Shown: positions 34,725 to 43,526 of the stretch, piece by piece
How positions within the stretch are numbered: the first letter of the stretch is position 1
Layout: every line of letters starts with the position of its first letter
From: Pseudobdellovibrionaceae bacterium
Lineage (GTDB): Bacteria > Bdellovibrionota > Bdellovibrionia > Bdellovibrionales > UBA1609
Direction of reading: 5' to 3'
Length of the DNA stretch: 64,000 nt
Assembly: GCA_020635055.1 (NCBI GenBank)
Contig: JACKAN010000008.1
Span: 1-64,000 of the forward strand
Made by a program: the position numbers and the translations under genes
Notes under the pieces: generated by a model
Told to the model about the DNA's origin: nothing
The model's database searches: none
Seen by the model: only the letters and a program-made list of their open reading frames with translations

Positions 34725-35719
34725 TCCTTCCCTATCTGAGAGGAATACAGAGTTTTGTTTTGGCTCCAGTGACCTGGATTATTTTTTTTATAAATTTATT
34801 TGTAATGTTGTTTACCCTAAAACAAGGTTTAATAACCCAAAAAGAAATCAATGATATATATAGTGATACTTTATTTCTGCAAACTCAAGGTATGTTTTAC
34901 TCCCAATACCTTAATTATAATAAGGCTCTCTATAAAGAAGAAACTTTAGAACTAGCAAAAAAAGCCGTTGTGGAAAATGATAAAGAAAAATTACAGATAC
35001 TTGGTAGCTTGGGAATTAGGGATCAGTCTTTTCTTTTGCAGATCAATAATTTTTCTTTTGTTGGTGATGATGTTTTAATTGATTGGTGGAAAGAAAAGTT
35101 AAAATCAGTACAAAATATGCAGAGCTTACATCCCAGTTATGCCATGGGGTTAAATAGCTCAGATATTACTTTATCTAAGTGGTTAACTTATCAATTTGTA
35201 CATAGTGGTTTCGTTCATTTTTTAGGCAATATGTTATTCCTATTGATATTTGGATGTATGTTGGAGCCAATTCTTGGGGGAGTGGGATTGCTTGTTAGTT
35301 ATTTATTGTCGGGAATGATAGCGGCTGGTGTTTTTTTATTTTTATCAGGAGTTTCTTCAATACCTCTTATTGGCGCGAGTGGAGCGATAAGCGGATTGAT
35401 GGCTTTATTTTGTATTATGTTTTGGAACCGTTCTGTACGTTATATTTATTTTTTGTTTATTCCGAGACGAGGATATGCCGGTTATGTTTACTTGCCAGGT
35501 TGGATCACTATGGCTATTTGGTTTTTATCAGATTTAGCCGGTTACATAGGCACCGCAGATGAGTTTGGTGGAATAGCCCATACAGCTCACCTAGGTGGTG
35601 AGTTAGCAGGTATTATAGTTGGTGTTATTATATATTTGACTCGCATGTCCCTTAAAAAAGCACAAATACCAGAAAATAAAATACCAGCGAGTTTACCTGT
35701 TGGCACTCGCATAGCTTAG
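34721..35719 (+). CDS. Rhomboid-family intramembrane serine protease
   Basis: A 332-residue rhomboid. HSGFVHFLGN (161-170) matches the HxxxxHxxxN helix, IGASGAISG (217-225) holds nucleophile Ser220, and HTAHLGGELAG holds catalytic His290. An N-terminal membrane helix (about 12-33) and a ~110-residue loop precede the six-helix core, longer than usual. It cleaves membrane proteins within the bilayer. Its translation is coupled to the RDD protein by a 4-nt overlap, and that protein is a candidate substrate or partner by context only. Confidence 0.9.
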   Translation: MILPYLRGIQSFVLAPVTWIIFFINLFVMLFTLKQGLITQKEINDIYSDTLFLQTQGMFYSQYLNYNKALYKEETLELAKKAVVENDKEKLQILGSLGIRDQSFLLQINNFSFVGDDVLIDWWKEKLKSVQNMQSLHPSYAMGLNSSDITLSKWLTYQFVHSGFVHFLGNMLFLLIFGCMLEPILGGVGLLVSYLLSGMIAAGVFLFLSGVSSIPLIGASGAISGLMALFCIMFWNRSVRYIYFLFIPRRGYAGYVYLPGWITMAIWFLSDLAGYIGTADEFGGIAHTAHLGGELAGIIVGVIIYLTRMSLKKAQIPENKIPASLPVGTRIA

Positions 35720-35721
35720 GT

Positions 35722-38700
35722 TTAATCTTGAGGAGCAAATCCTCTTCGCATGGTATTTTCTGTAATTAATCTGGGATCCATAAACTGTTTTAAATAATCT
35801 GGTCCACCTGTTTTACTGCCCAAACCTGACATTTTGAATCCACCAAAGGGTTGTCTGTTAACTAAGGCACCTGTGATACCTCGATTGATGTACAGATTGC
35901 CCACTTCAATATTTTCTTTTGCGTAGTCAATGTTTGCCGGGCTTCTAGAGAAAATCCCTCCAGTCAGTGCAAATGGAGTGTTGTTAACGATATCTATGGC
36001 CTGCTCAAAGTTTTTAGCTTTTATGATAGATAAAACTGGGCCAAAAATTTCAACCTGAGCTAACTCTGAATCTGTAGGCACTTCACAAAAAACTGCTGGA
36101 GCAATAAAATGTCCACCTTGAGGAGCTGGGCCTTGATACAACAACTTTGCGTAGGTTTTACCGCGTTCAATGATTCCATTTATTTTATTAAAAGCATCAA
36201 TATCAACAACTGGTCCAAGAAAAGCTTGAGGATCTTCTGTTGGAAGAATTTTAATACTTTTCAAGGCTTCCTGAAAGCGTTCTACAAAACGATCATAGTT
36301 TTCTTCAAGAACGACCACTCGACTGCAAGCAGAGCACTTTTGACCTTGAAAACCATAAGCACTATGCAAGATACCAGCAACAGCTTCATCAAGATCGGCA
36401 TCAGAATCTACTAAAATCGCATTTTTACCACCCATTTCTATGATGCACCTTTTGCTATAAATTTGGCCGTCTTGTACTTGTGATGATTTATTAACTATGT
36501 GTAAACCCACTTCTTGAGAACCTGTAAATGCAATGGTGGTCACGTCTTTGTGATTAACTAAATATTCGCCCACTACATTACCGTATCCAGGTAAAAAGCT
36601 TACAACTCCACTTGGAAATCCAGCCAGTTGTATTAAGCGCATAAGTTGTGATGCCGTTACAGAGCTTTGTTCTGCGGGTTTCATTACAACTGTGTTTCCT
36701 GTTGCAAGTGCGCCAGCGACCATTCCAGTTAATATGGCTAATGGAAAATTCCAAGGAGCTATTACTAAAGTAGGACCTCTAGAAACATAGTGATAATTAT
36801 TAACTTCTCCTTTGGCATGTCCCACTCTATGTCCACCATCAAGCTTAAGCATTTCTTTAGCATAATAACGGCAAAAATCGACGGCTTCACAGACGTCTCC
36901 ATCTGCTTCGTGCCAAGTTTTTCCAACCTCATACACTTGGAGTGCTGCTAATTGAAATCGTTCATTTTCGATGAGGGATGCTAAGTTTTCCAATAATTCA
37001 GATCTTCGTTGAACGGGAGTTTTTTTCCAATTTTTATAGGAATCCTTTGCTGTCTTAATTGCGATTTCAGCATGTTCTGTTGTTGCGGCGGCAACCTTTG
37101 CAATTAGCTGAGTAGTTTGACTAGGGTTGTATCTTTCAATCCACTGTTGGGATGTATAAGTTTGATTGTTAATAATGATGGAGTAGCTTTTACCAAAATC
37201 ATTTTTTACTTGTAGTAAAGCCTCTTTCATTTTTCGGCGCGACTCTTTTTTACTAAAATCAGTAAGTGGAACATTGTAAAATTTTTTGGGATCTTGATTT
37301 TCTTGAGAGGGACTGGGAGTGAGATTGTCACTGGGGTTAACTAACAATAAGTCACTATCTAAGTTGTCTGCAAATTTAGACTTTAGAAATGATTCATTGG
37401 AAGTGTTTTCCAACAGACGTCTCACTAAGTAAGCCATTCCTGGAATGAGCTCTCCAACAGTCGCATATTCGCGCAAGCGATAACCACTTTTTATTATGGC
37501 ATTCTTAATAGGGTCCGCCATGCCATATAACATTTGGACTTCAATAGCTGATTTTGGAATATTGTACTCTTCCGCCATAACTAAACATGCAGAAATAGAA
37601 CGGACATTGTGTGAACCAACCGCGAGTCTAATAAAGGGAAAATTTTTAAGTATGATTTGTGCACAGTCTTCATAGTTTTTGTCAGATTCTTTTTTGTTTG
37701 TATAAACGGGGATGGGCCAATCCATTTGACTTGCATGAATGACTTCATAATCCCAATAGGCACCTTTTACTAGTCTGACAGTGAATGGGGTTTCTCGTTT
37801 TTTTGCAAATTCAATCAAACTTTCAGTGTCTTTAAAGGATTCCCTCAAATAAGCTTGTAGGACTATCCCAAAATGAGGATAACTGCGGAAATCCTCTTCC
37901 ATTAAAAGATCTTTAAAAATTTCAAGGGTTAAATCTTTATGGGAATACTGCTCCATATCAATGTTGATAAAAACATTTCGATCTTTTGCTAAGTAAAAAA
38001 TTGGCCTAATACGCTCTTTTATTTTTGCAATCGATTCTTCCCAGGCTTCTTCTTTAATTTGTGAGTATAATGAAGTCACCTTCACAGAGATATTAACTTT
38101 AGGTATTTCTCCCTTCTCATCTTCATCTATTATAGGATTGTGCGACCAGTTTTGAGCATCCACTACTAAATCATTTATTAATTGAATGTATCGCTTTTGA
38201 TACTCAAGGGCTTCCTTTTCTGAAAGGGTGGCTTCTCCCAATAAATCAACAGTGAAACACTTACTTTCTTTGCGGGCTGACCTTAGTTTTGGCAGGGCTT
38301 CTTTGGGCGATTCACCAGTAATAAACATTTTTGCCATTTCAGTAACATTTTTCTTAATAGCTCCAGCCATTAAACCAGGAGCTAGAGCTCCGACCCCCAT
38401 ACCCACATTAAATACAGAGGGGAGTTCATTATTGCCTTCAGAAAAATATTCCTTTAAGTGCTTAGCAACTTCTGATCCTGTATTAAGGTAGGGAAGTACG
38501 TCCACAAATCGGAACATTTGAGTTTTAAACTGCTCATTTTTCATGCTCCATTCCATAATCCGACCGTACCACCAGTCTTTACTAAAAAGGGATTTTTGAT
38601 TTCCTTCCATTAAACTAAATATTTTCTGTCCTTGAAGTTTGACGCGATCTTCCAGTAATTGTGAGATGTCGATAGGCTTCTTTTTCAAACTTTTTAACCC

Positions 38701-38727
38701 CGGGCGAGTGTGGAATATTGTGTCCAT
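35722..38727 (-). CDS. putA: Bifunctional proline dehydrogenase / glutamate-semialdehyde dehydrogenase
   Basis: Oxidises proline to glutamate in two steps. At 1001 residues it is a short (type A-like) PutA without the N-terminal DNA-binding domain, so it is not expected to be a repressor. The proline dehydrogenase barrel covers about 100-450, with VRLVKGAYWDYE and a flavin-site LVRRLLENTSNESF. The aldehyde dehydrogenase half covers about 520-990, with WNFPLAILTGM, FTGSQEVGLHI, EMGGKNAIL and the catalytic Cys in GQKCSACSRVVV; EIFGPVL and PFGGFKMSGLGSKTGG are typical of the P5C dehydrogenase branch. Possible promoter: TTGCCT-17-GATACT on the minus strand. It is a single-gene unit, 2 nt from the convergent rhomboid gene. 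Confidence 0.95.
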   Translation of the reverse strand: MDTIFHTRPGLKSLKKKPIDISQLLEDRVKLQGQKIFSLMEGNQKSLFSKDWWYGRIMEWSMKNEQFKTQMFRFVDVLPYLNTGSEVAKHLKEYFSEGNNELPSVFNVGMGVGALAPGLMAGAIKKNVTEMAKMFITGESPKEALPKLRSARKESKCFTVDLLGEATLSEKEALEYQKRYIQLINDLVVDAQNWSHNPIIDEDEKGEIPKVNISVKVTSLYSQIKEEAWEESIAKIKERIRPIFYLAKDRNVFINIDMEQYSHKDLTLEIFKDLLMEEDFRSYPHFGIVLQAYLRESFKDTESLIEFAKKRETPFTVRLVKGAYWDYEVIHASQMDWPIPVYTNKKESDKNYEDCAQIILKNFPFIRLAVGSHNVRSISACLVMAEEYNIPKSAIEVQMLYGMADPIKNAIIKSGYRLREYATVGELIPGMAYLVRRLLENTSNESFLKSKFADNLDSDLLLVNPSDNLTPSPSQENQDPKKFYNVPLTDFSKKESRRKMKEALLQVKNDFGKSYSIIINNQTYTSQQWIERYNPSQTTQLIAKVAAATTEHAEIAIKTAKDSYKNWKKTPVQRRSELLENLASLIENERFQLAALQVYEVGKTWHEADGDVCEAVDFCRYYAKEMLKLDGGHRVGHAKGEVNNYHYVSRGPTLVIAPWNFPLAILTGMVAGALATGNTVVMKPAEQSSVTASQLMRLIQLAGFPSGVVSFLPGYGNVVGEYLVNHKDVTTIAFTGSQEVGLHIVNKSSQVQDGQIYSKRCIIEMGGKNAILVDSDADLDEAVAGILHSAYGFQGQKCSACSRVVVLEENYDRFVERFQEALKSIKILPTEDPQAFLGPVVDIDAFNKINGIIERGKTYAKLLYQGPAPQGGHFIAPAVFCEVPTDSELAQVEIFGPVLSIIKAKNFEQAIDIVNNTPFALTGGIFSRSPANIDYAKENIEVGNLYINRGITGALVNRQPFGGFKMSGLGSKTGGPDYLKQFMDPRLITENTMRRGFAPQD

Positions 38728-38907
38728 TTAGCTATCCCCCCTTATTTTAGCCGCGAGTATCGACAAAAACTTAAAATTAGGCAAGAATTTTTCTTATTAT
38801 GAAATCATAAAGTATGAATAAATAAGCTTTGTTTTTTTGTCTTGAAGTTTTCAATATTTGGAATATGAATATGTGAATTAGTGGTGGATGTAAGGGGATA
38901 ATGTTTA

Positions 38908-39591
38908 ATGGGTATACGAGCATTATTATTAGATGATGATCAAGAAATCTGTGAGTCTATTAAAGACTTATTAATACTTGAGGGAATTCGAGTTGAGTAT
39001 ATTCTGAACCCCAGTGATTTATTAAGTTTATTAGGTAAAACCAAACCCGATGTTTTGTTATTAGATCAAAATCTGGCCGGACAAAAAGGCACAGATTGGC
39101 TTTGTAAGCTAAAAAAGCAACCTGAATATGCTAAGATTCCTATAATTATGCTAACTGGTGTAGATACCGAAAAAGATAAGGTATTTGCACTTGATAGTGG
39201 TGCAGATGACTATGTTGTTAAGCCTTTTTTACCCTCTATTTTAGCAGCTAGGATTCGAGCTGTCTTGAGGAGAAGTTCCTCCGTGAATTTCAATGGAATG
39301 CAAATGGAGTCCAATGGTTTAAAGATAGACAAATCTACACATCAATTGCTTCTAAACAATTTGGAAATCCCTGTCACCTTGACGGAATTTAAGATCGTAT
39401 ACGAATTGATAAAGCATAAAAATGAAGTTCTCTCCCGTGATTCCCTAAGGGAGTCAGCACTGGGTAAAACTAATGTAACCGATAGAACTATAGATGTGCA
39501 TTTGGCTTCTTTGCGTAAAAAATTAGGTTCATGGGCCGAGGATATAAAAACAGTTCGCAGTGTGGGTTATCGCTACGCACCTAAAAAGTAA
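38908..39591 (+). CDS. OmpR/PhoB-type response regulator
   Basis: A 227-residue two-domain regulator. The receiver has the acidic pocket LLLDDDQE (7-13), phospho-acceptor Asp53 in LLLDQNLAG, the switch Thr in IIMLTGVD and Lys in VVKPF. A winged-helix DNA-binding domain follows (about 130-225), with DRTIDVHLASLRKKLG and VRSVGYRYAP. No sensor kinase is adjacent, so it is an orphan by context. AAGGGG stands 10 nt before ATG, and TTGAAG-16-TATGAA upstream is a possible promoter. A GC-rich hairpin follows the stop. Confidence 0.92.
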   Translation: MGIRALLLDDDQEICESIKDLLILEGIRVEYILNPSDLLSLLGKTKPDVLLLDQNLAGQKGTDWLCKLKKQPEYAKIPIIMLTGVDTEKDKVFALDSGADDYVVKPFLPSILAARIRAVLRRSSSVNFNGMQMESNGLKIDKSTHQLLLNNLEIPVTLTEFKIVYELIKHKNEVLSRDSLRESALGKTNVTDRTIDVHLASLRKKLGSWAEDIKTVRSVGYRYAPKK

Positions 39592-39612
39592 TTTAAATTT
39601 CAAGCAGGAGGC

Positions 39613-39634
39613 GGGAGCTTTTGGGCTCCCCCTT
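39613..39634 (+). terminator. Intrinsic terminator after the response regulator
   Basis: GGGAGC (39613-39618), loop TTTTGG, GCTCCC (39625-39630), then CCTTTT. A strong stem but a short T run. Confidence 0.6.
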
Positions 39635-39802
39635 TTCCGAATGGACGATTGAGATGGGTTTTGAGGCTCTAGGTTTTCCACGATTGTGGAGAGAGCCAGA
39701 CTGTTGCCAATGTGTTACTTCAAGATTTGGGCCATTAAATTGGTGTCATAATTCCCATTAAGTCGAAAAAACCCAGAATTTATAAATATTTATAAGAGGT
39801 AT

Positions 39803-39877
39803 TAAAATAAATAGGAGCAAAACGACACTAAAGTCCAGGAGGCTGACTATTTTGCGCTGGCTCATGTATTTATTTTA
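39803..39877. ncRNA. Structured intergenic element, candidate RNA or leader
   Basis: The 486-bp gap 39592-40077 holds no gene. Inside it an 11-bp perfect stem (TAAAATAAATA 39803-39813 with 39867-39877) encloses a second stem. Two pairings compete for it: GAGC (39815-39818) with GCTC (39860-39863), or GCAAAA (39817-39822) with TTTTGC (39850-39855). A central AGTC/GACT pairing (39832-39835 with 39845-39848) is also possible. Exclusive pairings of this kind are typical of riboswitches or regulated leaders. It lies about 200 nt before the metalloprotease gene. It matches no RNA family I know. The strand is undetermined and there is no T run on the plus strand. Confidence 0.35.
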
Positions 39878-40077
39878 GCCAAAATATAAAATGATAAATA
39901 TCTAATAAATACATGTACTTACTGCATTAAGCTCAGCTTTAGTCTAAGGGTTTTTAATTTATCTAAGTATCCTGTTCAAGTGCTATTTAAGGTAAATAGG
40001 CATTAAGCTAAAAATCTAGTAATTACAGTAGCATACACCTATGGATCTAGGCATGTGTATTGCCTTTATAGGGAAGT

Positions 40078-40710
40078 ATGAATGTTAAATGCTACAAGAA
40101 GACATTATTAACTTCAGCACTGATAGCTTTGTCACTGGTGATCCAAGCTTGTGGACGCAATGTGAGTCCAGAGCCGGCCTGCAATTTTGTGCAAAACGCA
40201 AAGTTGCAAAGAGTGTCATGGAATGGCCGAATGGCAAAGATGTACATTCACTCTTCTGTTCCCAGTGAATACCACGCGACCATTAAAGAAGCGGCTGATG
40301 TTTGGAATCAAAAAATAGGTAATATGGTCATATCTATCGAATCCACTGTGGGCGGATCAAGAACACCTAGCCAAGACGGTTACAATATTATTTATTGGAT
40401 GACAGATTGGGAAAAAGAAAAAAAATCAGAACAAGCAAGAACCACTATTTACTGGTCTGGAAGCAAAATTTACGAAGCTGACATTAGAATAAATGCAGAA
40501 TATCACAATTTTTTTATTACGGATCATGCTATTGGTGGACGGGTGGACTTCAAAAGCTTGCTAGTTCATGAATTTGGACATGTCCTGGGTTTGGCCCACG
40601 TGAGTCAAGGGAACCCTAGCGTAATGCAAGCCTATTTGGCTAATGGAGTAACTCGTAGATCACTGACTGATTTGGATAAAAGCTCATTGCTTTGTGAATA
40701 TGGACATTAA
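40078..40710 (+). CDS. Matrixin-like zinc metalloprotease lipoprotein
   Basis: A 210-residue exported protease. The signal ends at LVIQACGR, so Cys25 is probably lipidated. HEFGHVLGLAH (164-174) is the complete HExxHxxGxxH zinc motif and SVMQ (Met183) is the Met-turn, so this is an active-looking metzincin of the matrixin group. The mature domain (~170 residues) is minimal, with no propeptide or accessory domain visible. It probably degrades proteins at the cell surface. It is a single-gene unit, and a long untranslated leader with a structured element may precede it. Confidence 0.88.
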   Translation: MNVKCYKKTLLTSALIALSLVIQACGRNVSPEPACNFVQNAKLQRVSWNGRMAKMYIHSSVPSEYHATIKEAADVWNQKIGNMVISIESTVGGSRTPSQDGYNIIYWMTDWEKEKKSEQARTTIYWSGSKIYEADIRINAEYHNFFITDHAIGGRVDFKSLLVHEFGHVLGLAHVSQGNPSVMQAYLANGVTRRSLTDLDKSSLLCEYGH

Positions 40711-40842
40711 GTTTGTAAAATGTTCCAAATTGGAACCAGAATTTCGAGAAGTTGTGCATTGTAAGTTAATTTAAGTTTTAGTTATAGGTGAGTTGTGGCT
40801 ATCATAAACCTAAGGCTAGCGAAAGGCCAAGAAAGGAAATTT

Positions 40843-41061
40843 ATGCAAATTAGTTTAAGGGAAGCAATAGTACAAAACGCCAGGGATGAAGGTCTTGAAA
40901 AGCTTCAAAAATCTAATCCCTATAATGAGGAGCCATACAAAGACTTCCACCAATTAGACGCTCTCACTCAATTAAAAGCCAATGTCGAGAAAATTACAGA
41001 CTTACAGTTCCGTCTTAACTATATGATGGGTGAAGTTCAATCTTTGGTTAAAAAAAGATAA
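40843..41061 (+). CDS. Small cytoplasmic protein of unknown function
   Basis: Not recognised. From ATG 40843 (AAAGGA 5 nt upstream) it is a 72-residue soluble, mostly helical protein (SLREAIVQNARDEGLEKL, then a polar linker and a coiled-coil-like C-terminus LRLNYMMGEVQSLVKKR-like). An in-frame GTG at 40795 with AGGTGA would add 16 residues. Its helical, acidic-basic pattern suggests it binds a partner. It is convergent with the coiled-coil/Hsp20 gene. Confidence 0.55.
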   Translation: MQISLREAIVQNARDEGLEKLQKSNPYNEEPYKDFHQLDALTQLKANVEKITDLQFRLNYMMGEVQSLVKKR

Positions 41062-41101
41062 TATATTTTTATAATTTTTTGGATTTTTAATGACGATTTT
41101 A

Positions 41102-42670
41102 TTAGTAATTAGAGTTTCTTCTTACAAGCTTAGGAATTTTTAATTCATAAGCTCCATTTATGTAGTCTTTTTTAATGGCCTTTTCAATTACGGGTTCTTC
41201 TAAATCAATTATTTCTCGAAAAGATTCAAAACTATTTGATGAAATATTTCTTGAACCATCTTCCGAATTTAACTGTTCTTTAAATTCGCGAGAACCTTGT
41301 AGAGTTATTTTATTTTCCTGGACAATAACATCAAAATTGTCTTTTTCATGTTCTGGGATTTTAACTGAAAGCAAATAATAATTGGGTGTATTTGTTAATG
41401 TGGAATTTAATTTCCTGTTTTGATAAAAAGGGTCATGTTGAGCATTTGCGTATTTACCAAAAGTCTTCATTAAACTCACTTTTTGTTTATCTAAGGCTTT
41501 TAATAAACGATGCTTTTGTTGTACAAGAGCTTCTTTATTAAGGACTTCGTTAGTTGAGTAAACTCTTTGAAACTCTTTTTTTTGATTTTCTAGATTTTTA
41601 TCGTAAAGCTTTTGATTTCTAATCATATTTTCTTGATGTAAATTATGTATGGTGACTTTCTCTTTGTCTTGCAATTTTTTTTGTTCTTCCAGTTCATTTT
41701 TATGAGATTCTTTTAATTTATTTATATTTTGATCGCTAATTTTTTTTTGTAGTTCTATTTCTTTTTCGCCTCTTTGATGAGTGGATTTAATTTCACTATC
41801 GTATCCATGGCGAATTGTTTCTAAATTTTGAGTGCCATTTTCTCTTTCTTGTTTGAGTTGAGAAGAGTACTTTTTGTCGTCTTCAATTAATTTTTGCTTG
41901 TAGGTGGCTTCTTGTGTGTGAAGGCTTTTTTGGCCTTTATTTTGTAGCTCGTTCATTTTTTTATTGTAATTTTCTATTTCAATAGTGGTTTGATTGGCGT
42001 GGGTATTTTTTAATTCTTTTATGGAATTATTGCCGTCTTGATTAATCTTATTCACTAGTTTTTGATTGGTTTCAATGGATTGTTTTAATTTTTTTTGATG
42101 TGACTCATTTGTTTTTTGGAGTTCTTGTTGTTGATTGAGTTGGATTTTTTTCTTATTTTCAACAAATTTATTATTTAGTTCAGCATTACTTTTGCTGTAT
42201 TGTTTTTGTATATGATGCGTTTTTTTATTCTCTTCGTTGAGATATTCTTGAGTTTGTTGATGTTTTGCTTCGCGAATAGCTTCTTCTCTTTCATTTAATT
42301 TAACCAATCTGTCGGAATATTGCTTTTCTTTGTTTTCTGTATTTTCTTCTAAATATTTAATTCTTTTTTGACCACTTTCTCTAACTTGTTGGTGTTTTTT
42401 ATTTAAACTTTCTCTGTCATAGGCTATTTTTTCTTCTTTTGTATGGACTTGATTTTCTATTCTTTGATCATAGTTTTTCTTGATATGATTTATGTGAGCT
42501 TCACCACTTTTTTTAACATCACTTTCTTTTTTTTGATATTTTTCGTGAAGATTTTGTATATTTTCTTCGTTGGATTCAACAATTTCATCTCTGCGCTGAC
42601 GATATTTATTTTGAAGATCAACGAGGTCTCTATTTTGTTGTTGATTTACAGTTTTAATATCATTGGCCAT
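41102..42670 (-). CDS. Long coiled-coil protein with C-terminal Hsp20/alpha-crystallin domain
   Basis: A 522-residue protein in two parts. Residues 1 to about 395 are an almost unbroken Lys/Glu/Gln-rich coiled coil. The last ~95 residues resemble an alpha-crystallin domain: YYLLSVKIPEHEKDNFDVIV, KITLQGSREF, SFREIIDLEEPVIEKAIKKD and NGAYELKIPK, which correspond to family strands and the A-x3-nGvL signature. Small heat-shock proteins normally have short N-terminal arms, so this is an unusual architecture, perhaps an extended holdase or a filament. Start ATG 42670 has GGAGG 5 nt upstream. A small exported protein gene lies 30 nt upstream on the same strand. Confidence 0.75.
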   Translation of the reverse strand: MANDIKTVNQQQNRDLVDLQNKYRQRRDEIVESNEENIQNLHEKYQKKESDVKKSGEAHINHIKKNYDQRIENQVHTKEEKIAYDRESLNKKHQQVRESGQKRIKYLEENTENKEKQYSDRLVKLNEREEAIREAKHQQTQEYLNEENKKTHHIQKQYSKSNAELNNKFVENKKKIQLNQQQELQKTNESHQKKLKQSIETNQKLVNKINQDGNNSIKELKNTHANQTTIEIENYNKKMNELQNKGQKSLHTQEATYKQKLIEDDKKYSSQLKQERENGTQNLETIRHGYDSEIKSTHQRGEKEIELQKKISDQNINKLKESHKNELEEQKKLQDKEKVTIHNLHQENMIRNQKLYDKNLENQKKEFQRVYSTNEVLNKEALVQQKHRLLKALDKQKVSLMKTFGKYANAQHDPFYQNRKLNSTLTNTPNYYLLSVKIPEHEKDNFDVIVQENKITLQGSREFKEQLNSEDGSRNISSNSFESFREIIDLEEPVIEKAIKKDYINGAYELKIPKLVRRNSNY

Positions 42671-42700
42671 CCTAGCCTCCAATCAATATTTTAGCATAAA

Positions 42701-42988
42701 TTATTGATTGGCAGGAACTCTTTCGCTCTCTTTAGTTTCAGGAGCTGGACATATATCTCGTTCATAATCACTAGTACCCCAACACATCCAAGATTTTAGA
42801 TAGGATACCTTTTCATTTTCTTTTAAGGGATAATATGTTGAGTATTGTATGTGATCTAAAGTCGTAATTACTTTTCTAAGTGAGCCATCATCAAAATTTT
42901 CTATGGCTAATTCATAAGCTCTATATTCAGCTAGAGAAGAGGGGATAGGAATGAAGTTTAATAAAATGATTAGCCTTAATAATCTCAT
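42701..42988 (-). CDS. Small exported protein of unknown function
   Basis: Not recognised. A 95-residue product with a signal peptide (LLRLIILLNFIPIPSSLA) and a 75-residue mature part. It contains a Cys pair (SWMCWGTSDYERDIC) that could form a disulfide, and a charged, proline-containing tail. The ribosome site is weak. It lies 30 nt upstream of the coiled-coil/Hsp20 gene on the same strand and is probably co-transcribed with it. Confidence 0.55.
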   Translation of the reverse strand: MRLLRLIILLNFIPIPSSLAEYRAYELAIENFDDGSLRKVITTLDHIQYSTYYPLKENEKVSYLKSWMCWGTSDYERDICPAPETKESERVPANQ

Positions 42989-43087
42989 TAAAGATTATCG
43001 GCTAGACTTTAGCTAAATTGAATTTAACTTATAATGACAAACTTTTAGACGTTATCTCAAAGGTATTTTAGGTTAACTAAATATAAA

Positions 43088-43414
43088 TCAATGTCGAAAA
43101 TGATTAGCAGCTAGGGCTGTGTTTTCAACAATATGAAAATAGGCTCTTAAAACCAATTCGTAACTTTCACGATCCAAAGTGGAAAGATATTGTTTTTTTT
43201 CTTCAAAGCTTTCCTTTTGGATAAGAACTAAAAATAAATCTTGTACTTTATCTAAATTTTTAAAATTAAAGAAATCCAATTCCTCTGTTGGCTTGCGCAA
43301 TATTTGAGCAATTTCCGCATGATCAAAAAGGTGATGTATTCCCCTGAGTGACATGGAAAGCAAGGACTCTATTGCATCTAAATTACTTTCTTCAAAAATA
43401 AGCTGTTGTTTCAT
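43088..43414 (-). CDS. Small soluble protein of unknown function
   Basis: Not recognised. The 108-residue product reads from ATG 43414 (AGGGGTGAG just upstream). A longer frame from 43591 exists but would overlap the divergent gene and lacks support. Composition is helical and acidic (LDAIESLLSMSLRGIHHLFD; ILRKPTEELDFFNFKN). It has no signal or membrane segment. Its promoter region is shared with the divergent gene at 43527. Confidence 0.6.
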   Translation of the reverse strand: MKQQLIFEESNLDAIESLLSMSLRGIHHLFDHAEIAQILRKPTEELDFFNFKNLDKVQDLFLVLIQKESFEEKKQYLSTLDRESYELVLRAYFHIVENTALAANHFRH

Positions 43415-43526
43415 ACTCACCCCTCTTATATATAGTTTTGTTCTTGTAATGATTAGATCAAGAGAAAAAAGCAGGTAATTGACATGACCAGTCGTTAGTC
43501 CTATTATTTTTAGTGTGAGGGACCTA

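Noticed and set aside
39790..39880. Cyclic-di-GMP (GEMM-I) riboswitch
   Set aside because: The AAAC/GCAAAGCC core is not present, so the structured element was reported without a family.
42443..42694. Hydrophobic 83-codon plus-strand frame resembling a membrane protein
   Set aside because: It is the antisense of a Lys/Glu/Gln-rich coiled coil, which gives Phe/Leu/Ile codons on the other strand. It has no ribosome site.
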